A stretch of DNA of 64,000 nt from an uncultured cyanobacterium (lineage in GTDB: Bacteria > Cyanobacteriota > Cyanobacteriia > CACIAM-69d): positions 1-64,000 of the forward strand of contig CALGDE010000027.1 of assembly GCA_937883785.1 (NCBI GenBank), given 5' to 3'. Positions within the stretch are counted from its first letter, which is position 1. Each line of letters opens with the position of its first letter. The notes below the pieces were generated by a model. That model searched no databases, was not told where the DNA came from, and saw only the letters and a program-made list of their open reading frames with translations. The translations under genes were made by a program, and so were the position numbers. Below, piece after piece: positions 48,243 through 57,548 of the stretch.

Positions 48243-49046
48243 TCAAAATAAGTCTTTTCGTCCCCGCAGCCGCGCAAAGGTGCGGACGGGATCGTCGGGG
48301 GTTCCCATCGCCTGCTGTACCTGAGGATCATCCCACCGGAGAAATAAGTTGATTTCTTTTTCTGTGGCTAAACAAGTGGGTAGCGTTGCTTCCCGGCGCT
48401 GCCGTCGCTTCTGGATTTCTCGGCGATAGCGGATGACGTCAGGATCATCGGGAACGATGGAGCAGGCGAAATTTAAATTGCTTTCAGTGTATTCGTGGGC
48501 GCACCAAATGCGAGTGTTGTTGGGAAGCTGGCGGAATTTATCCAGCGATCGCACCATTTGAACTGGCGTGCCCTCGAAAAGACGCCCACACCCCGCCGAA
48601 AATAATGTGTCTCCACAGAATAAGTCCCCAAACGCCCCTGCCCCCACCGCTTCATCCGGCGCAGCATCCAGTGCGGGAGGAAAGTAATAAGCCACATGTC
48701 CTAAGGTATGTCCTGGCACTTCCATCACTACGGCGGTGCGATCGCCCACGGTCAAAGAATCACCCTCCGCCACAAAGTCTGTCAGCGTAGGAATACGCTC
48801 AGCATCGTGGGCACTCCCGAACACCCTGGCATTGGGATAACGGGCAAGCAGTTGGCGATCGCCCCCAATGTGATCATGGTGGTGGTGGGTATGCCAAATG
48901 GCTGTCAGCGGCAGTTCCAGCTCTCCCAATCGTCTCAACACTGGATCCGCCTGACCCGGGTCAATCACTACAGCACCGTCGCCAGCCGAACTAATCAGCA
49001 CAAAAATATAGTTACTTTGTAGAGCGCTTAGTCGTTCAATTTTCAT
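48243..49046 (-). CDS. gloB: Hydroxyacylglutathione hydrolase (glyoxalase II)
   Basis: This metallo-beta-lactamase-fold enzyme hydrolyses S-D-lactoylglutathione in methylglyoxal detoxification. The 267-residue protein has the metal site HTHHHHDH (52-59), GHTLGHVAYY, CGDTLFSAGCGRLFEG (about 143-158) and HEYTESNLNFA (about 185-195), all diagnostic of glyoxalase II. The C-terminal lid helix carries RRREATLPTC-like sequence, as in the family. It faces away from the small gene at 49286. Confidence 0.95.
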   Translation of the reverse strand: MKIERLSALQSNYIFVLISSAGDGAVVIDPGQADPVLRRLGELELPLTAIWHTHHHHDHIGGDRQLLARYPNARVFGSAHDAERIPTLTDFVAEGDSLTVGDRTAVVMEVPGHTLGHVAYYFPPALDAAPDEAVGAGAFGDLFCGDTLFSAGCGRLFEGTPVQMVRSLDKFRQLPNNTRIWCAHEYTESNLNFACSIVPDDPDVIRYRREIQKRRQRREATLPTCLATEKEINLFLRWDDPQVQQAMGTPDDPVRTFARLRGRKDLF

Positions 49047-49285
49047 CGGGTTTCGACGGCAAGGATTTGGGTGGCGAAAATTTAGGAGGCGAAAACCTCG
49101 ACAGCAGATGGGACAAGGTTGCCTCTTAAAACCATTAACGCAGAAAATAGCGAAACAGGGGATAGTAAAACAAGGGGGGATAGACGCCCTTCTTTTTCGT
49201 CACGCCAATTTGTCACGCCAACTCCTCTATAGCCACCGCCGCCCCGATACTTTCCCATTCACGCTTTACACACTCTTTAAAACCC

Positions 49286-49486
49286 ATGGCAGCTCCCCAA
49301 GCAAATTTAAACCTGCGCCAAACCCTAGATCGCATTGACAGCACTAGCCGTATGTCTCGCCAGGACTATTTAAATTTGACCCACGCGCTCTTGGGTGGCT
49401 ATGCCATGACGGATGACGATTACCGCCGCGTCAACCGCTGCTTGGATAGACTACAAAATGGACGCGTCACTTTAGCCCAAAGTTGA
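49286..49486 (+). CDS. Small cyanobacterial hypothetical protein
   Basis: The 66-residue protein is hydrophilic and helical: TLDRIDSTSRMSRQDYLNLT, then MTDDDYRRVNRCLDRLQNGR. I recall similar small proteins in other cyanobacteria but no function. No clear Shine-Dalgarno sequence precedes the ATG. It is isolated, 239 bp from gloB and 161 bp from the next gene. Confidence 0.65.
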   Translation: MAAPQANLNLRQTLDRIDSTSRMSRQDYLNLTHALLGGYAMTDDDYRRVNRCLDRLQNGRVTLAQS

Positions 49487-49647
49487 CCTCGGCGATGGAC
49501 CGACCTTAGAGTCTGGACTCAGCGCCTGGATTGTTCATTGGTTTTCACTGGTTATTGATTTCTAAGGGATCTGGCGCCTAATGTTCCGGGCATGTTTCGT
49601 CAATTTGTGAACGTGATAGAACAGGAGTCAATACTTACGAAGTCGGA

Positions 49648-50880
49648 ATGAAACAGCGATCGCCCCACTCCAAAACCGCCCCATCCCCCCTCAATCGCCC
49701 TAAAAAAATTTCGATTCTAGTGAGCGACTTTTCCCAGGAAAGCGTTGGACGGTGGGGAGGTAGCGTTCGCACATTTATTTTGGCGGAGGCTCTGGAAACT
49801 CTCGGCTACGACGTTGAACTGGTGGGGGCAAATTTTGGTGACCACTATCCAGCGCTGGAAGCGATGGGACGACGATGGTCTCTAAAGGTGGAGCCTGGAA
49901 CTCGTTACCCCAGCTTTTTTAAATCCGCATGGCGCATTTCAAACCACGTAGATGGCGACATTATCTACGCCCATAAACTAAAGCCCTCCAGCTTTGGCAT
50001 TGCCTTGCTGCAAAAGTGGTTTAAGGGCAAGCCCGTAATTCTCGATATCGACGATTGGGAAATGAGCTGGCACAAGGGGGATAACTTTCGATATCGTGTT
50101 CGCCCCATGAAGCTGCTTAGGGACTTATTTGGTAAGGATGGCTGGCTACAGGATCCTAACCACCCTTTATATATGAGCTGGACCGAAAAGCTGGTTTCCC
50201 AGGCAACCCAGGTCACGGTTAACACGGAAGCCTTGCAACAGAGGTTTGGAGGTGCCCTAGTGCCCAGCGGCAAAGATATGTCCGCCTTCGATCCCACCCT
50301 CCACAATGGTGAGGCGTCCCGTGCCCACTATGGGTTAAGCGACTATAAAGTGCTGATGTTTCCAGGGGCGCCTCGGGCTTACAAAGGGGTTGAAGATATT
50401 TTGGAGGCGATGAAAATCCTGGGATGGCGCGATTTAAGGTTGGTGATTGTGGGGGGTAGTCCCTATGACCGCTATGACCAGGAACTGCAAAAAAACTGGG
50501 GAGAGTCTTATTTGATTCAGTTGCCCAAACAGCCGCCGGAAAAGATGCCCCAAGTGGTGTCCGCTGCTCATGTGGTGGTGGTTCCCCAACGGGATACGGC
50601 GGCTACTCGTGCCCAGTTTCCCCTCAAACTTACGGACGGTATGGCGATGGCAAAACCGATTTTAACGACACAAGTGGGCGATATACCCAGTATTCTCGGA
50701 GATGCTGGGTATATTGTTGAACCAGAGTCTCCGCGATCGCTAGCGGCGGCATTAGAATCAATTTTTGCCAATTATCCGGAAGCGGAAGAGCGCGGACGGC
50801 AGGCGCGACAGCGCTGTTTGGAAAATTTCAGTTTGGGGGCGATCGCCGGTCATCTTCAATCGATTTTTGAAGCCTATTGA
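49648..50880 (+). CDS. Family 4 glycosyltransferase
   Basis: The 410-residue protein has the GT-B layout: an N-terminal GGSVRTFILAEALETLGYDV block (about 37-57), a linker, and a C-terminal GT4 domain with LMFPGAPRAYKGVEDILEAM (about 233-252) and the acceptor/donor region ending FPLKLTDGMAMAKPILTTQV (about 323-342). A second half DDWEMSW region (about 135) is typical of some exopolysaccharide enzymes. The donor sugar is unknown. Close proximity to an ABC exporter and another glycosyltransferase suggests a role in surface polysaccharide or glycolipid production. Confidence 0.88.
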   Translation: MKQRSPHSKTAPSPLNRPKKISILVSDFSQESVGRWGGSVRTFILAEALETLGYDVELVGANFGDHYPALEAMGRRWSLKVEPGTRYPSFFKSAWRISNHVDGDIIYAHKLKPSSFGIALLQKWFKGKPVILDIDDWEMSWHKGDNFRYRVRPMKLLRDLFGKDGWLQDPNHPLYMSWTEKLVSQATQVTVNTEALQQRFGGALVPSGKDMSAFDPTLHNGEASRAHYGLSDYKVLMFPGAPRAYKGVEDILEAMKILGWRDLRLVIVGGSPYDRYDQELQKNWGESYLIQLPKQPPEKMPQVVSAAHVVVVPQRDTAATRAQFPLKLTDGMAMAKPILTTQVGDIPSILGDAGYIVEPESPRSLAAALESIFANYPEAEERGRQARQRCLENFSLGAIAGHLQSIFEAY

Positions 50881-51194
50881 CCGTATCAATCGAACGTCAT
50901 GAACCGTGATATCTACGACCATTGCAGTCCTATCCGCCACCGATCCAGCCATAGGGATAATATTTTGAGTTCAGCAAGCACTACTCCACCGCTTTTTGTC
51001 CATTTCTCCTGCAATGCCCCCTTGCCCTCTGTAATCTGTAATGGAGCCGTGTCCCAGGAGCGTCCATACCGAAAATTCAGTTCGTTTTCAAACTTTTAAA
51101 GAGCGTAGCTCCTGTAAAGTCCACCCCCTGGAAGCGCAAAACGATTTCCGGGCTAACTCATTCCCTACCGCCTAATTCACCGCCTAAGCCAACT
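50881..51194. other. Intergenic region upstream of the ABC exporter
   Basis: About 314 bases with no gene, repeat or hairpin I recognise; it probably holds the exporter promoter. Confidence 0.4.
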
Positions 51195-53456
51195 ATGTCT
51201 AAACGCCGCCTGCTATGGGGCTTTGCCCGCAAATATCCGGTGCTGATGTTCTTCAGTGTTGCATTCGGCTTTACGGGGGCACTCTTTGCAGGGATAGGAA
51301 CTACCTTACTGGTGCCGGTAATTTTGCGCGTTGTGGGGCAGGATGCACTGCTGAAAGATGGTCCGCCCCTTTTGCAGGCGCTATTTTCCCCTTTCAATAG
51401 CCTGCCCGAACAATACCAGTCGATCGCGATGGCGGGGGCAGTTATTGTGGCGATCGCGCTGAAGAATTTAACTGCATTTTTAGGGCTTTACACGTCCAAT
51501 AAACTACAACGTGGTCTCGCCTCAGATTTACGTATGAGCGGATGCCAGATGTTATTGGACGTGGATTTGAGCTACCACGCCAAAACCAGGGCGGGAGATA
51601 TTACCAATCGACTGGGCGCAGAAAGCAATCGTGTTGCTAGCACCATTAGCAACATTATTAAATTGTTGATGAAACTACTTTCCATCACAGTTTTTGCAGT
51701 TCTACTCATCACTATTTCATGGCAGCTCACCATCATCGTGACCGCTTTGCTGAGCACAGTGGTGATATTAAATCAGTGGTTTGTAAAGCGAGCCCGCATC
51801 TTAGGGCAGCAGCTATCCATAGCCTCTCGAGATTATTCCCGTGGTCTTTTAGACATGCTGTTGGGAATGGCTCTGGTGCGCACGTCGGCAATGGAAGCTG
51901 TAGAATTCAAGAAATTAAAATCTTTAATTAAAAACTTAGAAAATCGGCAATTGATGTCCCAGCTCAACGGCTCCGCGGTGGGACCGGTGACGGAGCTAGC
52001 AAGCATTACCTGTCTGATGAGTATTGTGATCATCAGCCGCTTTGTTTTTGAGGATATAGAAGCGCTGTCGGCAGTTTTACTAACATATTTGGTGATTTTA
52101 TTCCGGCTGTTGCCGCTACTTTCAGAGCTGAATAGCCTACGCAGCAACATCTCCAACACCCTGCCTAGTGTGGAAATTATTGAGGACTTTTTAAGCCGAA
52201 CCAATAAGCCTTTTATGAAGGCAGGCAACATAGGTTTTCCCGCGCAATTAGAGCAGGGTATTCACTTCGACAACATTCGATTCGCTTACGAGGGGGCAGA
52301 CGATTTAACTCTGAAGGGGATCGAGCTTTATCTGCCGAAAGGCACAACGCTGGCCCTGGTGGGAGGATCCGGCGCCGGGAAGTCAACGTTGGCAGATTTG
52401 CTGCCTCGCTTTGCGGACCCCAGTGGTGGAAAGATCACCGTAGACGGTGTGGATTTACGAGATTTTGCCTTAGGCACTGTGCGCCGGGCAATGGGTATCG
52501 TCAGTCAAGATACATTTCTCTTCAATACATCGGTGCGGGACAACATCACCTACGGCACCCCTGGTTCAACGGAAGAAGAGTTGTATGATGCAGCGCGGCG
52601 TGCCAATGCGCTGGAATTTATTGAGCAGTTACCACGCGGATTTGATACGCCCATTGGCGATCGCGGGGTTATGCTTTCGGGGGGGCAGCGCCAGCGATTG
52701 GCCATTGCCCGGGCTCTAATTAGTAAGCCCACCATTTTGATTTTGGACGAAGCCACCAGCGCCCTCGACACCGTATCGGAGCGGCTGGTGCAAGAAGCTA
52801 TTGAAAATCTAAGTCGCGATCGCACCTCTTTGGTCATTGCCCACCGCCTATCCACGGTACAAAATGCCGATCAAATTGCGGTCATGGAAAAAGGCAAAGT
52901 GGTGGAAGTGGGCACCCATGGTCAGCTACTGGCAAAAAACGGCCACTACGCCAAGCTTTACCGTATGCAGTTTGCGGCTGAGTCCCAGCAATTAGTTACC
53001 GCGAACGAAACCTTTAACCGCACCTCCTATGAACTTCGCAGTCGCCTCAATGTGACCATTGGCGCCCTGCAGCTGTTAGTGGAAGACTGGCTCGACTCGC
53101 CGGAAGAAGCCCAAGAGCTGATTGAACAGTCCTACAAGTCCTCCATTCGGATGTTGAGCACCATGGAGCTGTTTGAGGACAGTTTGCAAATGCAAAAATC
53201 GCTGTATCGCAAAGGAGGAAAAAGCTCCAATGTGGTAACGCCCAAGTTGGCGGCTCGCTACGAGACTTTTACAAAAACCTCCTACGATGTGCGCGGTCGT
53301 TTGAATGCGATGATTGGCGGCTTGCGGTTTGTGATGGATGATTTAGCGGATTCGGGCGACGAGCGTATGTTGATGCTCAAGCAAACTTATGATGCAGCGC
53401 TCTATATTTTCGACACCTTTGAAAGACTAGAGTCAGCGGGCAATAAAGTTCAATAG
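51195..53456 (+). CDS. ABC exporter (permease-ATPase fusion) with tandem degenerate DHp-like tail
   Basis: The 753-residue half-transporter has a six-helix membrane domain (about 10-330) and an ATPase domain (about 345-590) with Walker A GGSGAGKST, signature LSGGQRQRLAIARAL and Walker B ILILDEATSALD. It resembles HepA/MsbA-type exporters of polysaccharide or lipid substrates. The tail (about 600-753) is unusual: two modules (about 606-665 and 690-748) share FxxTSY[ED][LV]RxRLNxxIGxL. They resemble the phosphoacceptor helix of histidine kinases (SHELRTPLN), with Tyr in place of His, so no phosphotransfer is expected. Flanking glycosyltransferases support a polysaccharide role. A strong terminator follows. 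Confidence 0.92.
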   Translation: MSKRRLLWGFARKYPVLMFFSVAFGFTGALFAGIGTTLLVPVILRVVGQDALLKDGPPLLQALFSPFNSLPEQYQSIAMAGAVIVAIALKNLTAFLGLYTSNKLQRGLASDLRMSGCQMLLDVDLSYHAKTRAGDITNRLGAESNRVASTISNIIKLLMKLLSITVFAVLLITISWQLTIIVTALLSTVVILNQWFVKRARILGQQLSIASRDYSRGLLDMLLGMALVRTSAMEAVEFKKLKSLIKNLENRQLMSQLNGSAVGPVTELASITCLMSIVIISRFVFEDIEALSAVLLTYLVILFRLLPLLSELNSLRSNISNTLPSVEIIEDFLSRTNKPFMKAGNIGFPAQLEQGIHFDNIRFAYEGADDLTLKGIELYLPKGTTLALVGGSGAGKSTLADLLPRFADPSGGKITVDGVDLRDFALGTVRRAMGIVSQDTFLFNTSVRDNITYGTPGSTEEELYDAARRANALEFIEQLPRGFDTPIGDRGVMLSGGQRQRLAIARALISKPTILILDEATSALDTVSERLVQEAIENLSRDRTSLVIAHRLSTVQNADQIAVMEKGKVVEVGTHGQLLAKNGHYAKLYRMQFAAESQQLVTANETFNRTSYELRSRLNVTIGALQLLVEDWLDSPEEAQELIEQSYKSSIRMLSTMELFEDSLQMQKSLYRKGGKSSNVVTPKLAARYETFTKTSYDVRGRLNAMIGGLRFVMDDLADSGDERMLMLKQTYDAALYIFDTFERLESAGNKVQ

Positions 53457-53477
53457 AACAAGGAAAAGTGGCTGGCA

Positions 53478-53528
53478 AAAAATATGCCCTTGCAAAATCT
53501 CGAACATATTTTGCAAGGGCATATTTTT
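53478..53528. terminator. Strong bidirectional terminator
   Basis: A perfect 21-bp inverted repeat with a 9-base loop (53478-53498 and 53508-53528). The GC core is GCCCTTGCA, with A and T tracts on the outside. It separates the ABC exporter from the convergent glycosyltransferase. Confidence 0.93.
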
Positions 53529-53575
53529 ATGGGTTTCGGTAATGATTTCGTTCAGGGCTCAATACAGAAGCCCTT

Positions 53576-54433
53576 CTAAAATTCACCCTTTGACTCTCGC
53601 CAATCATTATTTAGTTGAGTTGGGAGGAAAAACCTTGCTAAGCGGTCAAATATTCGGGTCATTAGCGACCGTGTTACATCCTTAGCGTACTGAGGTCTAA
53701 TCGGATATGTGCAGTGCAAAACTTTCACCGGACTATCCAATTCCCCGTAGGTATTTTTCCATTGGCTCATAAAGTTGTAGGACGCCGGCAGTTGTTTTAA
53801 ATGCGGCTTGGAAAATTCAATTGCCGCCGCCAACGCCCCTTGGTCGCGCAACCGAAATACGTCCTGATTGTCCAAAACTTTATACAGGTAGTCTTGATAC
53901 TTACTGAACAGGGTTTGCATCACGTCACTTTTCCGAAATCCAGCCAGCCCGCTATTGTAGTGATCCGTGGCGTCAGTACAGGGAATGTCCGCTTGGTTGA
54001 GAGCAGCAATTACGCCATAGTCACCGTCAAGTTGTTTGCCCCTAAGTAAATTAGTTGCTTCGCGGAGCTTTGGCTTCATATCGTGAGTCATTAACAGATC
54101 GTGCGCGTCTAATGCAGAGAATAATTCTGGAATTGGCGACAAAAGGCAAATATCACTGTCAAGGTAAATAGTTTTTTCAAACGGAGATAAATTGTACAGA
54201 TTAACCTTGGCAAGGCGAGACGCAAGAACTGGATTTTTATTCCGAGGGGCTTGCACGAATGACACGTTTTTAAATGACTGTAATATCAGTTTTAGAAACC
54301 ATGGAACTTGATCAATAACAATAACAATTGGTTCTTGATGAAAGCGTCTAACTGAGGCCATGAAATGCAGACAATCCTGGTAAGAGTACAGACCAATCAA
54401 AATTGTTATAAATCCGCTTCCTTGAGATGGCAT
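53576..54433 (-). CDS. GT8-like glycosyltransferase
   Basis: The 285-residue protein has a nucleotide-sugar transferase (GT-A) layout with the DxD motif in KTIYLDSDICLLSPIPELF (about 88-106), HYNSGLAGFRKSD (about 158) and a late HCTYPIRPQY. This order matches GT8 and related families. No signal or membrane segment is seen. It is convergent with the ABC exporter and likely part of the same surface-glycan locus. The sugar donor is unknown. Confidence 0.8.
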   Translation of the reverse strand: MPSQGSGFITILIGLYSYQDCLHFMASVRRFHQEPIVIVIDQVPWFLKLILQSFKNVSFVQAPRNKNPVLASRLAKVNLYNLSPFEKTIYLDSDICLLSPIPELFSALDAHDLLMTHDMKPKLREATNLLRGKQLDGDYGVIAALNQADIPCTDATDHYNSGLAGFRKSDVMQTLFSKYQDYLYKVLDNQDVFRLRDQGALAAAIEFSKPHLKQLPASYNFMSQWKNTYGELDSPVKVLHCTYPIRPQYAKDVTRSLMTRIFDRLARFFLPTQLNNDWRESKGEF

Positions 54434-54832
54434 GGTTAGGTACTTTGCTCGCTATCTTCCAAAGGATTTGTTGCTCTTTAAGGGTATAGCACAGCAAAAA
54501 TTATGGGCGGCGGCAGCGTACCACTGGGCAAGATAAATGCCTGAGCAGCACCAGCGAGGAATTTTTGGGGACGTGGAGCTACGTTTCCACTACCTTCAGT
54601 GTGTGAAATAGTCGGTCGTAGCCTTTCAGTGGCATTCCAGATCTTGAGGGCTGCTCTCACACTTTGGGGGGCGTATAAGGATGAGCAGATTTGATGTAGG
54701 TTATTGACAGGTTTTTGAGGAGCAGCCCACAAGCTCTTTTTAAAATCACCGGCTGCTAAGGGTAACTGGCAGCAGAGTTATTCGTGAATTTGTTCTTGTG
54801 CCTTCAATTATGGCGAGCTTTTTTATACGACT
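54434..54832. other. Intergenic region upstream of sat
   Basis: About 400 bases between divergent genes. An 84-codon minus-strand frame (54478-54732) has no protein-like features. No sulfur-responsive site or riboswitch was recognised. Confidence 0.4.
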
Positions 54833-56008
54833 ATGAACCTAACCAGCACTGATGCGATCGCACCTCACGGCGGCGTTTTAATTAACCGCATTGCTTCCCC
54901 GGATCAAAAAGCAGACTTTCTCGCCCAGGCAGAGTCGTTGCCGCGAGTGACCCTGGATGATCGCGCCCTGTGTGATTTGATTACGATCGCGATCGGTGCC
55001 CTAAGTCCGCTGGAAGGGTTTATGGGCAAGGCGGATTATGACCCCGTTGTGACCAATATGCGGCTGGCTAACGGGTTGCCTTGGTCTATTCCCGTAACCC
55101 TGTCGGTGACGGAAGCGGTGGCAGAGCCGCTTAAGGAAGGTGGTCTGGTGCGGTTGGATGATCCCGACGGCAAGTTTGTGGGGGTGCTGGAGCTTCAGGA
55201 AAAGTACACCTATGACAAAGCCCACGAAGCGATCAATGTATATCGCACCAATGAGGAAGCTCATCCCGGCGTCAAGGCCGTGTACGACCAGGGCAATGTG
55301 AACTTAGGTGGTCCTGTGTGGTTATTGGAGCGCGGCACGGACCCTCGCTTCCCCACTTACCAAATTGATCCCGCTGACTCCCGCCATGCTTTTCGGGATA
55401 AAGGGTGGAAAACCATTGTTGCTTTCCAAACTCGAAACCCCATTCACCGTGCCCATGAGTACATTATTAAATGTGCTCTAGAAATTACTGAAGGGCTATT
55501 TCTGCACCCGTTGGTGGGGGTCACCAAGAGCGATGACATTCCGGCGGAAGTGCGGATGAATTGCTACGAAATCATGATGGAGCATTACTTCCCCCGCGAT
55601 CGCGTCATCCTAGCCATTAACCCCTGTGCCATGCGATACGCCGGACCTCGAGAAGCAATTTTCCATGCTCTAATTCGTAAAAACTATGGCTGCACCCACT
55701 TTATTGTGGGTCGCGACCATGCTGGCGTTGGCGATTACTACGGCACCTACGATGCCCAAAAACTCTTTGATGAATTTGAGTCGGGAGAGCTGGGCATCAC
55801 GCCGCTGAAATTTGAGCACGCGTTTTACTGCACTCGCACCAGTGGTATGGCCACCAGCAAAACCAGCCCCAGCACCCCGGAAGAGCGCATCCATCTTTCA
55901 GGAACCAAGGTGCGTGCCCTGTTGCGCAAAGGGGAAACCCCACCACCGGAATTCTCTCGTCCTGAGGTGGCCGCTGAGCTAGCCCGCGCAATGAAGGTAT
56001 CGTCCTAA
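54833..56008 (+). CDS. sat: Sulfate adenylyltransferase (ATP sulfurylase)
   Basis: The enzyme activates sulfate with ATP to adenosine 5'-phosphosulfate, the first step of assimilation. The 391-residue protein has an N-terminal PUA-like domain (about 1-165) and a catalytic nucleotidyltransferase domain with [10 protein letters not shown] (about 199-208) and [12 protein letters not shown] (about 292-303), the HxxH and GRD motifs. It lacks an APS-kinase domain, as usual in bacteria. It stands alone and ends before a long hairpin. Confidence 0.96.
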   Translation: MNLTSTDAIAPHGGVLINRIASPDQKADFLAQAESLPRVTLDDRALCDLITIAIGALSPLEGFMGKADYDPVVTNMRLANGLPWSIPVTLSVTEAVAEPLKEGGLVRLDDPDGKFVGVLELQEKYTYDKAHEAINVYRTNEEAHPGVKAVYDQGNVNLGGPVWLLERGTDPRFPTYQIDPADSRHAFRDKGWKTIVAFQTRNPIHRAHEYIIKCALEITEGLFLHPLVGVTKSDDIPAEVRMNCYEIMMEHYFPRDRVILAINPCAMRYAGPREAIFHALIRKNYGCTHFIVGRDHAGVGDYYGTYDAQKLFDEFESGELGITPLKFEHAFYCTRTSGMATSKTSPSTPEERIHLSGTKVRALLRKGETPPPEFSRPEVAAELARAMKVSS

Positions 56009-56082
56009 AACAAATGATTTCTAGGGGATGGCAGCCGATCAAGGGCTATCGTCGTCGTGCAAGTAATAACGTGGCCCGTCTG

Positions 56083-56128
56083 ACAAACAAGCGCTTGGAA
56101 CAGAAAAGAGGTCCAAGAGCTTGTTTGT
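56083..56128 (+). terminator. sat hairpin terminator
   Basis: ACAAACAAGCGCTTGGA (56083-56099) pairs with TCCAAGAGCTTGTTTGT (56112-56128), one mismatch in 17, with a purine-rich 12-base loop. The rest of the gap to 56325 has no gene I can support. Confidence 0.8.
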
Positions 56129-56325
56129 TAATGACAAGTCTCAAAATACTGTAGAAAAAACCACATGGTGCGATCGCCATTGTTTTTTTCCACAGCTTTT
56201 GCACGAAGGTTTCATAGACACTTTCCAGGAATCTGGGAGAAACATCTATACTGGTAAGCCAATGTCAACCGCTGATACCGCAACGGTTTTTCACTGGAAA
56301 CCTTTTCTTGACCCATTTCTGACCT

Positions 56326-57420
56326 ATGTCCGTTTTTGTTGCGATCGCCGTTTTGCTGTCCTTGGTGTTTATTCATGAGCTAGGACACTTTTTAGCAGCA
56401 CGACTTCAGGGCATTTATGCGACAAAATTTGCCATTGGCTTTGGTCCCGTCGTGTGGCGATACCAGGGAAGCCAAACGGAATATTCCTTTCGCGCCATTC
56501 CTCTGGGCGGCTTTGTAGGCTTTCCCGATGATGATCCTGACAGCGATATCGATCCTGCCGACCCGAATTTACTAAAAAACCGCCCCATTGCAGACCGGGC
56601 GATCGTGATTTCGGCGGGGGTTATCGCCAACCTGGTGTTTGCCTACGTTATTTTGGTGACCCAATACGCGGGATTGGGCATTCCTGATTCCTTTTCTTAC
56701 GAGCCGGGGGTAGCGGTGCCCCAGGTGCTGTCTCCTGATAATCCTGCCGGTCAGGCGGGGGTGAGAGGGGGAGATATTATCGTTGCCGTTGATGGGATTA
56801 CTTTGGGCGCCGACACCGAAAGCCTAGATTTATTGATGAATCGCATTCGCGGTAGTTCCAATGAGTCGTTGCCCCTGACGTTGCAGCGAGGCGAGGATGT
56901 TTTTGATGTGGATGTGACGCCAGCACCGGATGCGGATGGTGTCGGGCGTATCGGGGTGCAACTAGCGCCTAACGGTAAAACGGTGTATCGGCGATCGCTC
57001 AACCCGCTGGAAATCCTCAGCAAGGCAGCGGATCAATTCCAAGCGATGGTGCTGCAAATTATTGGCGGCTTTGTTGCCTTGGCGTCGAATTTTCAACAAA
57101 CCGCGTCCCAGGTATCTGGTCCCGTCAAAATTGTGGAGTGGGGAGCCAATATTGCTGAATCCCAGGCTGCTCAGCTATTGCCCTTTGTGGCGCTGATTAG
57201 CATCAACTTGGCGGTGGTTAATATTTTGCCCTTGCCAGCCCTAGATGGCGGTCAACTGCTTTTCTTGATCGTTGAAGCGCTGCGCGGCAAGCCCCTGCCC
57301 AAGCGTTTTCAGGAAAGCGTGATGCAAACGGGTTTGGTGCTGCTGCTGGGCATTGGTGTTGTTTTGATCGTGCGCGATACCACCCAGCTAGAGTGGGTGC
57401 AAAATCTCTTCCAACAGTAG
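56326..57420 (+). CDS. rseP: Site-2 protease family zinc metalloprotease (RseP)
   Basis: This intramembrane protease of family M50 has 364 residues. HELGH (17-21) in the first helix is the zinc site; NILPLPALDGGQL (about 300-312), with the second-site Asp, is in a C-terminal helix. A PDZ domain lies between them (about 125-205: GQAGVRGGDIIVAVDGITLG). RseP cleaves membrane-bound anti-sigma factors and similar substrates; the substrate is not visible here. The length fits the bacterial family. A hairpin terminator follows. Confidence 0.95.
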   Translation: MSVFVAIAVLLSLVFIHELGHFLAARLQGIYATKFAIGFGPVVWRYQGSQTEYSFRAIPLGGFVGFPDDDPDSDIDPADPNLLKNRPIADRAIVISAGVIANLVFAYVILVTQYAGLGIPDSFSYEPGVAVPQVLSPDNPAGQAGVRGGDIIVAVDGITLGADTESLDLLMNRIRGSSNESLPLTLQRGEDVFDVDVTPAPDADGVGRIGVQLAPNGKTVYRRSLNPLEILSKAADQFQAMVLQIIGGFVALASNFQQTASQVSGPVKIVEWGANIAESQAAQLLPFVALISINLAVVNILPLPALDGGQLLFLIVEALRGKPLPKRFQESVMQTGLVLLLGIGVVLIVRDTTQLEWVQNLFQQ

Positions 57421-57474
57421 CGAGGCTGACGGTTCAAAACGGGTTAGCGCTCCACTGAAGTAGTGTTCTAAATT

Positions 57475-57514
57475 AAAGGCAACAACAGGATTTAGAGTTC
57501 CTGCTGTTGCCTTT
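57475..57514 (+). terminator. rseP hairpin terminator
   Basis: AAAGGCAACAACAGGA (57475-57490) pairs with TCCTGCTGTTGCCTTT (57499-57514), one mismatch in 16, loop of eight. It ends 34 bases before the nth start. Confidence 0.82.
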
Positions 57515-57548
57515 GCTTTTACCCGTTTTATGACTGTATTTAGGAACT

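Noticed and set aside
54478-54732. 84-codon minus-strand frame upstream of sat
   Set aside because: No domain or conservation pattern is visible; treated as intergenic.
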